Assembly (NCBI GenBank): GCA_900772415.1
Contig: CAAHEC010000003.1
Span: forward strand, 1 to 64,000
Source: Bacilli bacterium
Lineage (GTDB): Bacteria; Bacillota_I; Bacilli_A; RF39; UBA660
DNA: 64,000 nt
Direction of reading: 5' to 3'
Shown in pieces: positions 17,250 to 25,279 of this stretch. A program made the position numbers and the translations under genes. The notes under the pieces are model-generated. The model ran no database searches and had not been told where the DNA came from. It saw nothing but the letters and a program-made list of their open reading frames with translations. Numbering within the stretch: position 1 is the stretch's first letter; each line of letters begins with the position of its first letter.

Positions 17250-18323
17250 ATGAAAACAGAGTTTGAATCAAATAAGATAGAAGAAGAACTTAAAAATTTA
17301 CTTAAAGACGGAGTTATAAAAGATGATGAAGAGTTAAACAAATTAAAGGATATTTATATTCAAGATGAAAGAAGCCTAAGTGAAATAGAAAAAGAAATAA
17401 AAGAGTTGAGGTTTAATAAAAACTTATTAGATGAAAAATTAAAACAAGAAATAAAAATAGAAGATATAAATATAAATAATTTGCAAGAAACAAAGGAAAA
17501 CGAATGTAAAATTTCATTAGAAAACGTAACAGACTTTGAAAAAGATGGAAAAAATTATATAAAAATTCATTATCCATATCCATATGATAAAGTTAGAATA
17601 ATAGAAAACAGAGGTAATCAAACAGGAAAGGAAAGATTTGAAAGTTTAAAAGAAAAAATAGCTCAAACGAGTTTAGATGCTGAAAAAAACACTACCCTAA
17701 TATTTGAACAAAGTTTATCAAAAGATTGTAATGAAATCAATTTAAAAGATATAAGGGAGTTATCGACAAAATATGAATTTGATAAATTAACTGATGATGA
17801 AAAGCAAATAGTTTATGGAACATTAAAATCAATTATTATGTCACTCCCAGTTAGTGATTTAGAAAAAAGAAATTTAACTAGTAAATCAGTTGATACAATA
17901 TTAAATAATTTAGAAAAGAAAGTTTATATATCTCCTATAGATAATATAATTGTTATATCCCAAGTAAATAATCCGTCAAAAGATGAAATAAAAAGTTTAT
18001 CTATTCAAAAGAAAACTACCATAGAGGGTGATCTCATATTAGACTATCAGTTACAACCACTAAAAGAATCAGGATATAAATATGAAAATCAAAATATTGA
18101 TACTTTAAAAGATGAGCAACTAATAGAAAGTAATACAGAATATAAAAATCAAAGTAGTGATGACATTGATAAAGAACTTGGTTCATCAATAAAGCCTAAA
18201 GCACCTTGGCAAAAAAAGAAGAAAAATAGTGCGGCCTTTATAAGTATTTTATGGTTTGCCATGTTTCTAGGAATGATTTTATCAATTTTATTAGTTTCAT
18301 TAGTTAAGTTATATATAAGCTAA
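17250..18323 (+). CDS. tail-anchored coiled-coil protein, unknown function
   Basis: 357 residues. Residues 1-80 are strongly charged and predicted coiled coil (Glu/Lys heptads). A soluble region of mixed content follows to about residue 320, then a basic patch (PWQKKKKN) and a single hydrophobic C-terminal segment (FISILWFAMFLGMILSIL), giving an N-in tail anchor. ATG 17250 is chosen because GTAGGTGAT is correctly spaced before it; the ATG at 17232 is part of that ribosome site region. I recognise no family. It lies between the AbgT gene and ychF as a single gene. Confidence 0.75.
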   Translation: MKTEFESNKIEEELKNLLKDGVIKDDEELNKLKDIYIQDERSLSEIEKEIKELRFNKNLLDEKLKQEIKIEDININNLQETKENECKISLENVTDFEKDGKNYIKIHYPYPYDKVRIIENRGNQTGKERFESLKEKIAQTSLDAEKNTTLIFEQSLSKDCNEINLKDIRELSTKYEFDKLTDDEKQIVYGTLKSIIMSLPVSDLEKRNLTSKSVDTILNNLEKKVYISPIDNIIVISQVNNPSKDEIKSLSIQKKTTIEGDLILDYQLQPLKESGYKYENQNIDTLKDEQLIESNTEYKNQSSDDIDKELGSSIKPKAPWQKKKKNSAAFISILWFAMFLGMILSILLVSLVKLYIS

Positions 18324-18362
18324 AAAGGTTATTATATTTTTCTTTTTATTTTTTAAGATAAG

Positions 18363-18371
18363 TGCTATAAT
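18363..18371 (+). promoter_or_regulatory. ychF promoter -10
   Basis: Extended -10 TGCTATAAT with TATAAT at 18366-18371, 24 bases before the ychF start; the -35 is weak. Confidence 0.6.
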
Positions 18372-18394
18372 AAATATTCGAAAGAGGTGGTATA

Positions 18395-19492
18395 ATGTCA
18401 CTTACGGCAGGAATAGTAGGATTACCAAACGTAGGGAAGTCAACTTTATTTAATGCAATTACAAAGAAAAATATTTTGGCGGCTAACTATCCATTTGCAA
18501 CTATAGAACCTAATGTCGGAATGGTAACTGTACCGGATAAAAGGTTAGACTTTTTAAATGATTTAATAAAACCTAAAAGTTTAGTTCCAACGACATTTGA
18601 ATTTACAGATATTGCTGGATTAGTTAAGGGAGCTTCCAAAGGTGAAGGGCTTGGAAATAAGTTTTTATCTCACATAAGAGATGTAGATGCAATTGTAGAA
18701 GTTGTAAGATGCTTTGATGATTCAAATATAACTCACGTAGAAGGTGGGACAAATCCACTTAGAGACGTAGAAATTATTGATGTTGAATTTATCTTTTGTG
18801 ATTTAGAAGTTGTTGTTACGAGATTAAGTAAAATAGAGAAAAAAGCAATATCAACAAAGGATAAAGACGCTTTAAAGGAAGTAGAACTTTTAAAAAAAAT
18901 AAAAGAAGCATTAGAAAACAATATTCCAGCTAGAAAACTAAAATATACAGAAGACGATTTAAAGATATTAAAAGCATTTAATTTACTTACCATGAAACCT
19001 ATTATTTATGTTGCGAATATAAAAGAAGATGAGATAGGTTGCGATAACAATTATGTTAAAGATTTAAAAGAATATGTAAAAAAAGATAATTCCGAAGTAA
19101 TTGTTTTATGTGCTAAAATAGAAGAAGAATTAAGTGGTTTTGAAGACGAAGAAAAAGAGGTGTTTTTAAAAGATCTAGGAATAGAGGAAAGTGGTCTTGA
19201 TAAACTAATTAGAGCATCTTATCACTTACTAGGTCTTCAAACGTATTTTACTGCTGGGCCTAAAGAGGTTAGAGCATGGACGTTTAAAAGAGGAATGAAG
19301 GCTCCGGCTTGTGCGGGGATTATTCACAGTGATTTTGAGAAGGGATTTATAAGAGCAGAGGTAATATCTTTTGATGATTATAAAAAGTATAATGGAGAAA
19401 AAGGTGCTAAGGAAGCTGGTAAATTAAGAAGTGAAGGAAAAGAATATGTTATGCAAGATGGAGATATTTGCTTATTTAGGTTTAATGTCTAG
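18395..19492 (+). CDS. ychF: ribosome-binding ATPase YchF (Obg family)
   Basis: 365 residues, a universally conserved Obg-type P-loop protein that prefers ATP and binds ribosomes. The G1 motif is GLPNVGKSTLFNAI, and G3 is DIAGLVKGASKGEGLGNKFL. The NKxE-type G4 is replaced by the family's relaxed form (YVANIKEDE). The TGS domain occupies the C-terminus (YFTAGPKEVRAWTFKRG, ending DICLFRFNV, the canonical YchF end). It stands between the parAB region and the rpsF operon as in many Bacilli. Confidence 0.97.
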   Translation: MSLTAGIVGLPNVGKSTLFNAITKKNILAANYPFATIEPNVGMVTVPDKRLDFLNDLIKPKSLVPTTFEFTDIAGLVKGASKGEGLGNKFLSHIRDVDAIVEVVRCFDDSNITHVEGGTNPLRDVEIIDVEFIFCDLEVVVTRLSKIEKKAISTKDKDALKEVELLKKIKEALENNIPARKLKYTEDDLKILKAFNLLTMKPIIYVANIKEDEIGCDNNYVKDLKEYVKKDNSEVIVLCAKIEEELSGFEDEEKEVFLKDLGIEESGLDKLIRASYHLLGLQTYFTAGPKEVRAWTFKRGMKAPACAGIIHSDFEKGFIRAEVISFDDYKKYNGEKGAKEAGKLRSEGKEYVMQDGDICLFRFNV

Positions 19493-19514
19493 AATATAGG
19501 AATATAATTTATAA

Positions 19515-19540
19515 AAGAAGGTTTACAATAATCTTCTTTT
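19515..19540 (+). terminator. ychF terminator (contains the rpsF -35)
   Basis: Stem AAGAAG/CTTCTT (19515-19520 with 19533-19538) and T-run. The loop includes TTTACA, the -35 of the following promoter. Confidence 0.7.
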
Positions 19541-19550
19541 TTGATATAAT
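19522..19550 (+). promoter_or_regulatory. rpsF-ssb-rpsR promoter
   Basis: TTTACA (19522-19527), a 17-base spacer and TATAAT (19545-19550) preceded by TGA. The -35 lies inside the loop of the upstream terminator, so the two signals are overlaid. Confidence 0.75.
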
Positions 19551-19557
19551 ACAAGGC

Positions 19558-19620
19558 GAGTAATGGATTTTACTCTCTTGTCTTTCACTTTGATGAAAGA
19601 CCGATATGACCAAAAGAGGA
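19558..19620 (+). promoter_or_regulatory. rpsF mRNA leader resembling the S6:S18 autoregulatory motif
   Basis: The leader has a 6-bp hairpin at 19558-19575 and a second one (CTTTCA 19582-19587 with TGAAAG 19594-19599) followed immediately by ACCG (19600-19603). A basal pairing of CTCTT (19575-19579) with AAGAG (19614-19618) would cover the start of the ribosome site. The known S6:S18-binding leader has a conserved CCG bulge beside an apical stem, mimicking the rRNA site. The match here is by eye only. Confidence 0.6.
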
Positions 19621-19630
19621 GGAAAATAAA

Positions 19631-19915
19631 ATGAAATACGAAATTATGTTTATCATTAAACCTAATCTTGAAGAAAATAAGGTAAAGGAAGTAGCAAAAA
19701 GCTTTGAGAAAGTTTTAACAGATAACAAAGCTACCGTTACATCTTCAAAAGATTTAGGTCAAAAAGAATTAGCATATGAAGTAAAAGGTTTTAAAACCGG
19801 CTACTACTTTCTAATTAATGTTACAACAGAAGATGTTATTGCAATCAATGAATTTGATCGTTTAGCATTAATAAGTGAAGATGTTATTCGTCATTTAATC
19901 GTAAAAGAAGATTAA
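19631..19915 (+). CDS. rpsF: 30S ribosomal protein S6
   Basis: 94 residues with the S6 start MKYEIMFIIKP and the conserved LAYEVKGFKTGYYFLINV and RLALISEDVIRHLIVK. It binds S18 on the 16S central domain and heads the rpsF-ssb-rpsR operon. The ribosome site AGAGGAGG is placed so that the upstream leader can mask it. Confidence 0.97.
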   Translation: MKYEIMFIIKPNLEENKVKEVAKSFEKVLTDNKATVTSSKDLGQKELAYEVKGFKTGYYFLINVTTEDVIAINEFDRLALISEDVIRHLIVKED

Positions 19916-19935
19916 TAGAAAGTTGAGGAAACAAA

Positions 19936-20406
19936 ATGAATAAGGCATTTTTAATTGGAAGATTAACAAGGGATCCAGAGTTAAGATATTCATCTAGTAA
20001 CGCAGCGATTGTGAATTTTTCTATTGCAATAGATAGACAATATACTAATAATCAAGGCCAAAGAGAAACTGATTTTATTAATATTGTGGCTTTTCAAAAA
20101 CAGGCTGAAAATATAAAGAAATATTGTTTTAAAGGTTCATTAGTTGCTGTCGATGGAAGAATTCAAACGCGTAATTATGAAGATAAAGATGGAAAACGTA
20201 TTTATGTAACTGAAGTAGTTGCGGACCGCGTACAATTCCTTGGTGCTAAACAATCAGCATCGGAAATAAATGCTGATGCAAATAAAGACGAAGTTTCACC
20301 ATCAGATTTCCAAGATGCAAAACCAAGTGAAACTAATGTCTCAGATGATGTTTTTGCAGACTTCGGAAGTAGCATAGAAATTAGCGATGATGATATTGCA
20401 TTTTAA
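19936..20406 (+). CDS. ssb: single-stranded DNA-binding protein
   Basis: 156 residues. The N-terminal OB fold (about 1-105) shows MNKAFLIGRLTRDPELRYS and IDRQYTNNQGQRETDFINIV. A disordered acidic linker follows and the tail is SDDDIAF, a slight variant of the usual DDDIPF that docks repair and replication proteins. It lies between the S6 and S18 genes as in most Bacillota. Confidence 0.97.
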   Translation: MNKAFLIGRLTRDPELRYSSSNAAIVNFSIAIDRQYTNNQGQRETDFINIVAFQKQAENIKKYCFKGSLVAVDGRIQTRNYEDKDGKRIYVTEVVADRVQFLGAKQSASEINADANKDEVSPSDFQDAKPSETNVSDDVFADFGSSIEISDDDIAF

Positions 20407-20428
20407 TTAAATTAAGGAGGAACATATA

Positions 20429-20644
20429 ATGGCAGAGTTTTTTAGAAAGAAAAAGAAAATATGTCAAATGTGTGCTGGAAAAAGTGTAGATTATAAAGAT
20501 CCTGAAATATTAAGAAAATATATAAATGAAAAGGGTAAAATTTTACCAAGAAGAGTAACAGGAGCTTGTTCTAAGCACCAAAGACATATTGCTAAGCAAA
20601 TTAAGAGAGCTAGAATGATAGCATTACTACCATTCTCTAAATAA
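20429..20644 (+). CDS. rpsR: 30S ribosomal protein S18
   Basis: 71 residues, with a C-x2-C pair (ICQMC), the DYKDPEILRKYINEKGKILPRR motif split across its core and the typical C-terminus HQRHIAKQIKRARMIALLPF. It is the S6 partner, and last gene of the operon, ending in a strong terminator. The ribosome site is TAAGGAGGAA. Confidence 0.97.
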   Translation: MAEFFRKKKKICQMCAGKSVDYKDPEILRKYINEKGKILPRRVTGACSKHQRHIAKQIKRARMIALLPFSK

Positions 20645-20647
20645 CAA

Positions 20648-20678
20648 AGAAAGTTCAGGTATTTTGAACTTTCTTTTC
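20648..20678 (+). terminator. terminator of the rpsF operon
   Basis: A perfect 10-bp stem (20648-20657 with 20665-20674), a 7-base loop and TTT tail. Confidence 0.85.
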
Positions 20679-20693
20679 ATTAGAAAAAAATTA

Positions 20694-20702
20694 TGTTATA
20701 AT
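20694..20702 (+). promoter_or_regulatory. rplI promoter -10
   Basis: Extended -10 TGTTATAAT with TATAAT at 20697-20702, 40 bases before rplI. Confidence 0.6.
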
Positions 20703-20742
20703 ACTTATACGAATTATTTGTTTGAAAGAAGGTTTATCTAAT

Positions 20743-21183
20743 ATGAAGGTTATATTTATAAAAGATGTTAAAGGCCAGGGAAAGGCTGGAGATATTAAGG
20801 AAGTTAAAGACGGATATGGCCAGAATTTTTTAATAAGAAATGGATATGCGGTTTCATATACTAAGAAAAGTAAAGAAATTCTTGATTTAAATAATAAAAA
20901 CAAGGAAAAGCAAGAGGCTGATTTAATAAAAGAATGCAATAAAATAAAAGAAGAACTAAAAAAAGAAGTTATAAAATTTAAAATGAAAACGGGAAAACAG
21001 GACCAAGTTTTTGGTGCTATAACGACTAAACAAATAGCAAATGAATTAGAAAAATTGGGATATAAAATTGATAAGAAAAGAATAATTTTAGCTGAGCCTA
21101 TTAATTCATTAGGCTATCATGATGTAACTATTAATTTGCATAAAAAAGTACAGGCGATAATTAAACTTGAATTAATTAAGTAA
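20743..21183 (+). CDS. rplI: 50S ribosomal protein L9
   Basis: 146 residues. The N-terminal domain (MKVIFIKDVKGQGKAGDIKE, then GYGQNFLIRNGYA) is canonical. A long helix follows, and the C-terminal domain has FGAITTKQIANEL and HDVTINLHKKVQAIIKLEL. ATG 20743 gives the universal L9 start; a TTG seven codons upstream is in frame but has no ribosome site. It leads an apparent operon with dnaB, the M23 peptidase gene, the WalJ gene and rlmH. Confidence 0.96.
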   Translation: MKVIFIKDVKGQGKAGDIKEVKDGYGQNFLIRNGYAVSYTKKSKEILDLNNKNKEKQEADLIKECNKIKEELKKEVIKFKMKTGKQDQVFGAITTKQIANELEKLGYKIDKKRIILAEPINSLGYHDVTINLHKKVQAIIKLELIK

Positions 21184-21200
21184 AAAAAGGAAGTGATAAA

Positions 21201-22547
21201 ATGGCAGAAAGAAATATACCAAATAGTATTGAGGCAGAAAAAGCTGTATTAGGTTCTGCTTTTTTATCTAAGGTGGCATTACAAAAAATTTGTGATGAAT
21301 TAACTCCTGATAGTTTTTATAGTGATGCTAACGCTAAAATTTTTGAAACGATAAGTGAGCTAAATGGCAAATCAATTCCACTTGATATTACTATACTAGC
21401 TAATAAACTATCTGAAAAGAAGATATTAACTCAAGTTGGAAATATCGAATATTTATCAGAAATAATAGATTCTGTACCAAGTGCTTCTAATGTTGAGTAT
21501 TATATCAACATTGTAAAGGAAAAAATGATTGGTAGGAAAATAATAGAAACAGCAACTGAAATAGCTAATGATGCTTATACTTCTAATGATTCTATCTATG
21601 ATGTTTTAGACAGTGCTGAGATGAAAATGCTTAGAATTGGTAATATGAGAAAAACTACCGAATTTCAAAGCATAAAGGATGTTGCTTATAGAGAACAAGC
21701 TAATTTGGAAAAGCTAGCTGAACAGGGCTCTGATATAACGGGTCTTGCTACGGGGTTTAATGATTTTGATAAATTAACAGCAGGATTACAACCTAATCAG
21801 TTTATAATTATTGCGGCTCGTCCTGCTATGGGTAAAACAGCTTTTGCTCTTAATTTGGCAACCTATGCTGCTATGCATAATGAAAAATCAGTTGCGGTAT
21901 TTAACCTAGAAATGAGTGCAGAGCAACTTGCAAATCGTATTTTGCAGTCATTAGGCCAAATATCAGGAATTAAAATGCGTACAGGACGCCTTGAACATAA
22001 TGATTGGAAAAGACTTAATGAAGCTATAAGTAGACTTTCTGATACTAATTTATTTTTGGATGATACACCTGGTATAACAATAGGTGAAATAAGAAGTAAG
22101 TGTAGAAGACTTGCAAATTCTGATAAAGGGCTAGGCCTTGTTGTAATAGATTATTTACAACTTATAACAGGACCTTCAAAGACGATTGGAAACAGACAAC
22201 AAGAAGTATCTGAAATATCTCGTAGTTTGAAAACAATGGCCTTAGAACTTGGTGTTCCTGTAATAGCGTTAGCACAACTTTCTCGTGCTGTTGAGCAAAG
22301 GGAAGACAAAAGACCTATAATGAGTGATTTAAGAGAGTCTGGTTCAATAGAACAAGATGCTGACATTGTATCATTTTTATACAGAGATGATTATTATAAT
22401 AAAGAAGCAAGACGAGATGATAATTCTAGTATAACAGAATTTATAATTGGGAAAAACAGAAGTGGTCCAACGACTACCATAGAATTATTATTTAGAAAAG
22501 ATACGTCAACTTTTGTTAATTTTAAAAGGGAAAGTGGTGAACAATAA
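21201..22547 (+). CDS. dnaB: replicative DNA helicase
   Basis: 448 residues, a hexameric 5'-3' helicase of the fork. N-terminal domain: NSIEAEKAVLGS, then DFYSDANAKIFETI-like region. RecA-like motor: Walker A ARPAMGKTAFALN, Walker B LGLVVIDYLQLI, the DRxxxxEI-like REVSEISRSLK replaced by RQQEVSEISRSLK and the sensor IALAQLSRAVEQREDKRP. It ends in the usual FVNFKRESGE. No intein is present. It overlaps the next gene by one base (TAATG). Confidence 0.98.
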   Translation: MAERNIPNSIEAEKAVLGSAFLSKVALQKICDELTPDSFYSDANAKIFETISELNGKSIPLDITILANKLSEKKILTQVGNIEYLSEIIDSVPSASNVEYYINIVKEKMIGRKIIETATEIANDAYTSNDSIYDVLDSAEMKMLRIGNMRKTTEFQSIKDVAYREQANLEKLAEQGSDITGLATGFNDFDKLTAGLQPNQFIIIAARPAMGKTAFALNLATYAAMHNEKSVAVFNLEMSAEQLANRILQSLGQISGIKMRTGRLEHNDWKRLNEAISRLSDTNLFLDDTPGITIGEIRSKCRRLANSDKGLGLVVIDYLQLITGPSKTIGNRQQEVSEISRSLKTMALELGVPVIALAQLSRAVEQREDKRPIMSDLRESGSIEQDADIVSFLYRDDYYNKEARRDDNSSITEFIIGKNRSGPTTTIELLFRKDTSTFVNFKRESGEQ

Positions 22548-24022
22548 TGCTTAAAGTAATAAAAACGGGGTTAACTTATATATTTTCTATTATACTTGCG
22601 TTATTTATTGTATTAACGGTTAAATTTGTTAATAGATATGATTTAAGTCCAAAGGAAGTATATAAAGTATATTTAGATGGCAAGGCAATAGGAAATATAA
22701 AAGATAAAAAAGAATTAGAAGATTACATTAATGATGAACAAAAAGACTTAAAAGAAAAATACGCGGTTAATAAAGTTTATATTCCAACAGGTGTTGACAT
22801 TCAAAAATGTATAACCTATGAAAAAAAGGTTTTAACCGCAAAACAAGTACATAATATAATAAAAGAAAAAAAACCTTTTACTGTAAAAGGTTACATAATA
22901 AAAATAAAACCTACGAGTAAGGACGAAGAAACAATTGTTATAAACGTGCTTGATAAAAAAATATTCGATAAGGCTTTAAGATCAGTAGTTGAAGCGTTTG
23001 TTAGTGCGGATCAAGTAAAGAATTATGAAAATGATACACAACCAGAAATAAAGGATACTGGTTCTATAATTGAAGATATATATATAGATCAAAATATAAC
23101 TATAAAAAAAGGATACGTATCAACGGATGACCAAATTTTTACTGATGAAAAATTGCTTACGAAGTATTTATTATTTGGTGAAATAAAAGAAGAAGAATAT
23201 TACACAGTAAAAGAAGGAGATACGATTGATTCTATAGCTTATGATCATAAGCTTGCAACAGCGGAATTTTTAGTTGTTAATCCAGAATTTACTAGTGCTA
23301 ATACTTTACTTTCGGTAGGTCAACAAGTTAAAGTAGGGCTTATTGCTCCTATTGTTGACGTTGTAGTTGAATCACACACTATTTTGGATCAAGAAAGCCA
23401 GTATAAAACGACTACAGAAGACGATTCAACGTTAGCACTTGGTACAGAGAAAGTTGTTACGCAAGGGCAAAACGGAATAGATCGTTTAACTACAAAAATA
23501 AAAACCGTAAATGGTGAAACAAATAACGTTGTAATATTAAGTTCTGAGGTTATTACCCCATCAGTTGATAAGGTAGTAAAAGTTGGTACAAAATCAGTTG
23601 CTACTGGAGGAACAGCACCTATAATGTCAGGTTCTTGGGCATGGCCAACTATTTCTCAATATTTTATTTCAAGTCATTTTGGTTATCGTTGGGGTAAAAT
23701 TCATGAAGCCATTGATATTGCAGGAAGTGGTGAGGGCTCTCCTATTTATGCAGCGGGAAGTGGAGTTGTTGTTACATCACAAAATAAAGGAAGTTTAGGT
23801 AATCATGTTACAATAAACCATGGTAATGGATATTATACTTTATATGCTCATATGTCATCAAGAAATGTTGTAGTAGGACAAAATGTTCAAAAAGGGCAAC
23901 AAATTGGTACCATGGGACATACTGGTTTTGCAACAGGAACGCATCTTCACTTTGGTTTATATAAAAATGGTATGCCATATAGGGATGGTACACCAATGGA
24001 TCCAATGATATTATATAGATAA
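22547..24022 (+). CDS. membrane-anchored M23 peptidase with LysM and G5 domains
   Basis: 491 residues. A single N-terminal membrane segment (9-27) anchors an extracellular protein. Domains in order: unassigned region (30-215), LysM (about 218-263, YYTVKEGDTIDSIAYDHKL), G5 (about 270-349, ending EVITPSVDKVVKVGTK) and M23 peptidase (about 378-490). Zinc ligands and catalytic residues are present: H-x3-D in KIHEAIDIA, and HLHFGLY. It is a likely cell-wall endopeptidase acting during growth. It lies between dnaB and the WalJ gene, taking a place often held by wall genes. Confidence 0.92.
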   Translation: MLKVIKTGLTYIFSIILALFIVLTVKFVNRYDLSPKEVYKVYLDGKAIGNIKDKKELEDYINDEQKDLKEKYAVNKVYIPTGVDIQKCITYEKKVLTAKQVHNIIKEKKPFTVKGYIIKIKPTSKDEETIVINVLDKKIFDKALRSVVEAFVSADQVKNYENDTQPEIKDTGSIIEDIYIDQNITIKKGYVSTDDQIFTDEKLLTKYLLFGEIKEEEYYTVKEGDTIDSIAYDHKLATAEFLVVNPEFTSANTLLSVGQQVKVGLIAPIVDVVVESHTILDQESQYKTTTEDDSTLALGTEKVVTQGQNGIDRLTTKIKTVNGETNNVVILSSEVITPSVDKVVKVGTKSVATGGTAPIMSGSWAWPTISQYFISSHFGYRWGKIHEAIDIAGSGEGSPIYAAGSGVVVTSQNKGSLGNHVTINHGNGYYTLYAHMSSRNVVVGQNVQKGQQIGTMGHTGFATGTHLHFGLYKNGMPYRDGTPMDPMILYR

Positions 24023-24789
24023 TGAAAATATCTGTTTTATCAAGTGGTAGTCGCGGGAATAGTGTATTAGTACAAACTAGTTGCACTAAGATTTTAATAG
24101 ATCTTGGTGTAACTAAATCATACCTTGAAGAAAATTTAAAAGAGTTAAATGTGGATCCGAATGAAATAACGGGTATATTAATAACACACACCCACGTAGA
24201 TCATATACAGGGGTTAAAGGTATTCTTAAAAAAATATCATCCAAAATTATATGTGAATAAAATAATATTATCTCTTTTAAAAGAATATATAGATAATTTT
24301 GATTATGAACTTTATGATTATCCATATTTTTCAGTTGGTGATATAGATGTGACCGTTATAAAAACATCACATGATGTTAAAGGTTCAGTTGGATTTATAC
24401 TTAAAAATGATGATAAATCGATGGTTTATATAACAGATACTGGATATATAAATGAAAAATATTTTAAAGTATTATCAAACCATAACTTGTATATAATGGA
24501 AAGTAATCATGATATTAATATGCTTATGGAAGGAAAATATCCATTTCATTTAAAGCAAAGAATACTAAGTGATAAGGGACACCTTTCTAATAAAGATTCT
24601 TCCTATTATCTATCTAAATTTATAGGAGATAAAACAAAAACGATTGTATTGGCACACTTAAGTGATGATAATAATACTTATGAACTTGCTCTTAATACAC
24701 TTTTAGAAACTTTAGATAAAAATAAATTACGAGTTGATAATATATTAATTGCAAAGCAAAAGAAGAAAACAGATTGGATAGAAGTATGA
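24022..24789 (+). CDS. walJ: metallo-beta-lactamase fold hydrolase, YycJ/WalJ family
   Basis: 255 residues. It starts MKISVLSSGSRGNSVLVQT, the YycJ hallmark, and has the metal motif THTHVDHIQGL, then SHDV, ITDTGYI and a late histidine in VLAHLSDDNN. Members are nucleases or hydrolases connected to wall homeostasis and DNA replication coordination; the substrate is not settled. It overlaps the upstream gene by one base and rlmH by four (ATGA). The walRK genes that usually accompany it are not in this stretch. Confidence 0.92.
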   Translation: MKISVLSSGSRGNSVLVQTSCTKILIDLGVTKSYLEENLKELNVDPNEITGILITHTHVDHIQGLKVFLKKYHPKLYVNKIILSLLKEYIDNFDYELYDYPYFSVGDIDVTVIKTSHDVKGSVGFILKNDDKSMVYITDTGYINEKYFKVLSNHNLYIMESNHDINMLMEGKYPFHLKQRILSDKGHLSNKDSSYYLSKFIGDKTKTIVLAHLSDDNNTYELALNTLLETLDKNKLRVDNILIAKQKKKTDWIEV

Positions 24790-25232
24790 TAAAAATAATA
24801 TGTGTTGGAAAATTAAAAGAAAAATATTTAATAGAAGCTATAAAGGAATACAAAAAAAGATTATCTAAGTATACTAAATTAGAAATAATAGAATTACCTG
24901 ATTATAATTATGATCAAGTAAAAACAAAAATAGAAGAGGGTAAAAACATATTATCTAAAATATCCGAAAAAGATTATGTAGTTACATTAGAAATAAATGG
25001 AAAGGAACTTGATTCTATCTGTTTATCTAGTTTTATAGATAGCAATATTTCAAAGAATATAACCTTTATAATAGGTGGTTCAAATGGTTTATCAGATGAC
25101 GTTCTAAAGAGAGCCAATTATTCTTTATCTTTTTCAAAGTTAACATTTCCGCATCAACTATTTAGAGTATTATTATTGGAACAAATATATCGTTCTTTTA
25201 AAATAATGAATAATGAAAGCTATCACAAATAG
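24786..25232 (+). CDS. rlmH: 23S rRNA pseudouridine-1915 N3 methyltransferase RlmH
   Basis: 148 residues of the SPOUT knot family. MIKIICVGKLKEKYL opens it; ITFIIGGSNGLSDDVL forms the SAM-binding knot and LTFPHQLFRVLLLEQIYRSFKI the conserved end, closing with NNESYHK. ATG 24786 overlaps the walJ stop; a TTG four codons upstream is in frame but unsupported. Its last 33 bases recur 1.79 kb downstream. The 3' end of rlmH (orfX) is the integration site of SCC elements in staphylococci. Confidence 0.97.
   Translation: MIKIICVGKLKEKYLIEAIKEYKKRLSKYTKLEIIELPDYNYDQVKTKIEEGKNILSKISEKDYVVTLEINGKELDSICLSSFIDSNISKNITFIIGGSNGLSDDVLKRANYSLSFSKLTFPHQLFRVLLLEQIYRSFKIMNNESYHK
25200..25232 (+). repeat. direct repeat copy 1: 3' end of rlmH (SCC-type attachment-like site)
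   Basis: The last 11 codons of rlmH including the stop. The second copy (26990-27022) matches 28 of 33 bases. Both contain the E-S-Y-H-K-stop codons that correspond to the staphylococcal SCC attachment core. Confidence 0.7.
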
Positions 25233-25247
25233 CTTTTTATTTTTTTA
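25216..25247 (+). terminator. terminator overlapping the rlmH stop
   Basis: A perfect 8-bp stem (25216-25223 with 25229-25236), 5-base loop and T-rich tail; it lies within the first repeat copy. Confidence 0.75.
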
Positions 25248-25249
25248 CG

Positions 25250-25258
25250 TGATATAAT
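25250..25258 (+). promoter_or_regulatory. -10 of the metallopeptidase gene
   Basis: Extended -10 TGATATAAT (TATAAT 25253-25258), 21 bases before the start codon. Confidence 0.6.
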
Positions 25259-25279
25259 AGTAATAATAGGAGAGTATTT

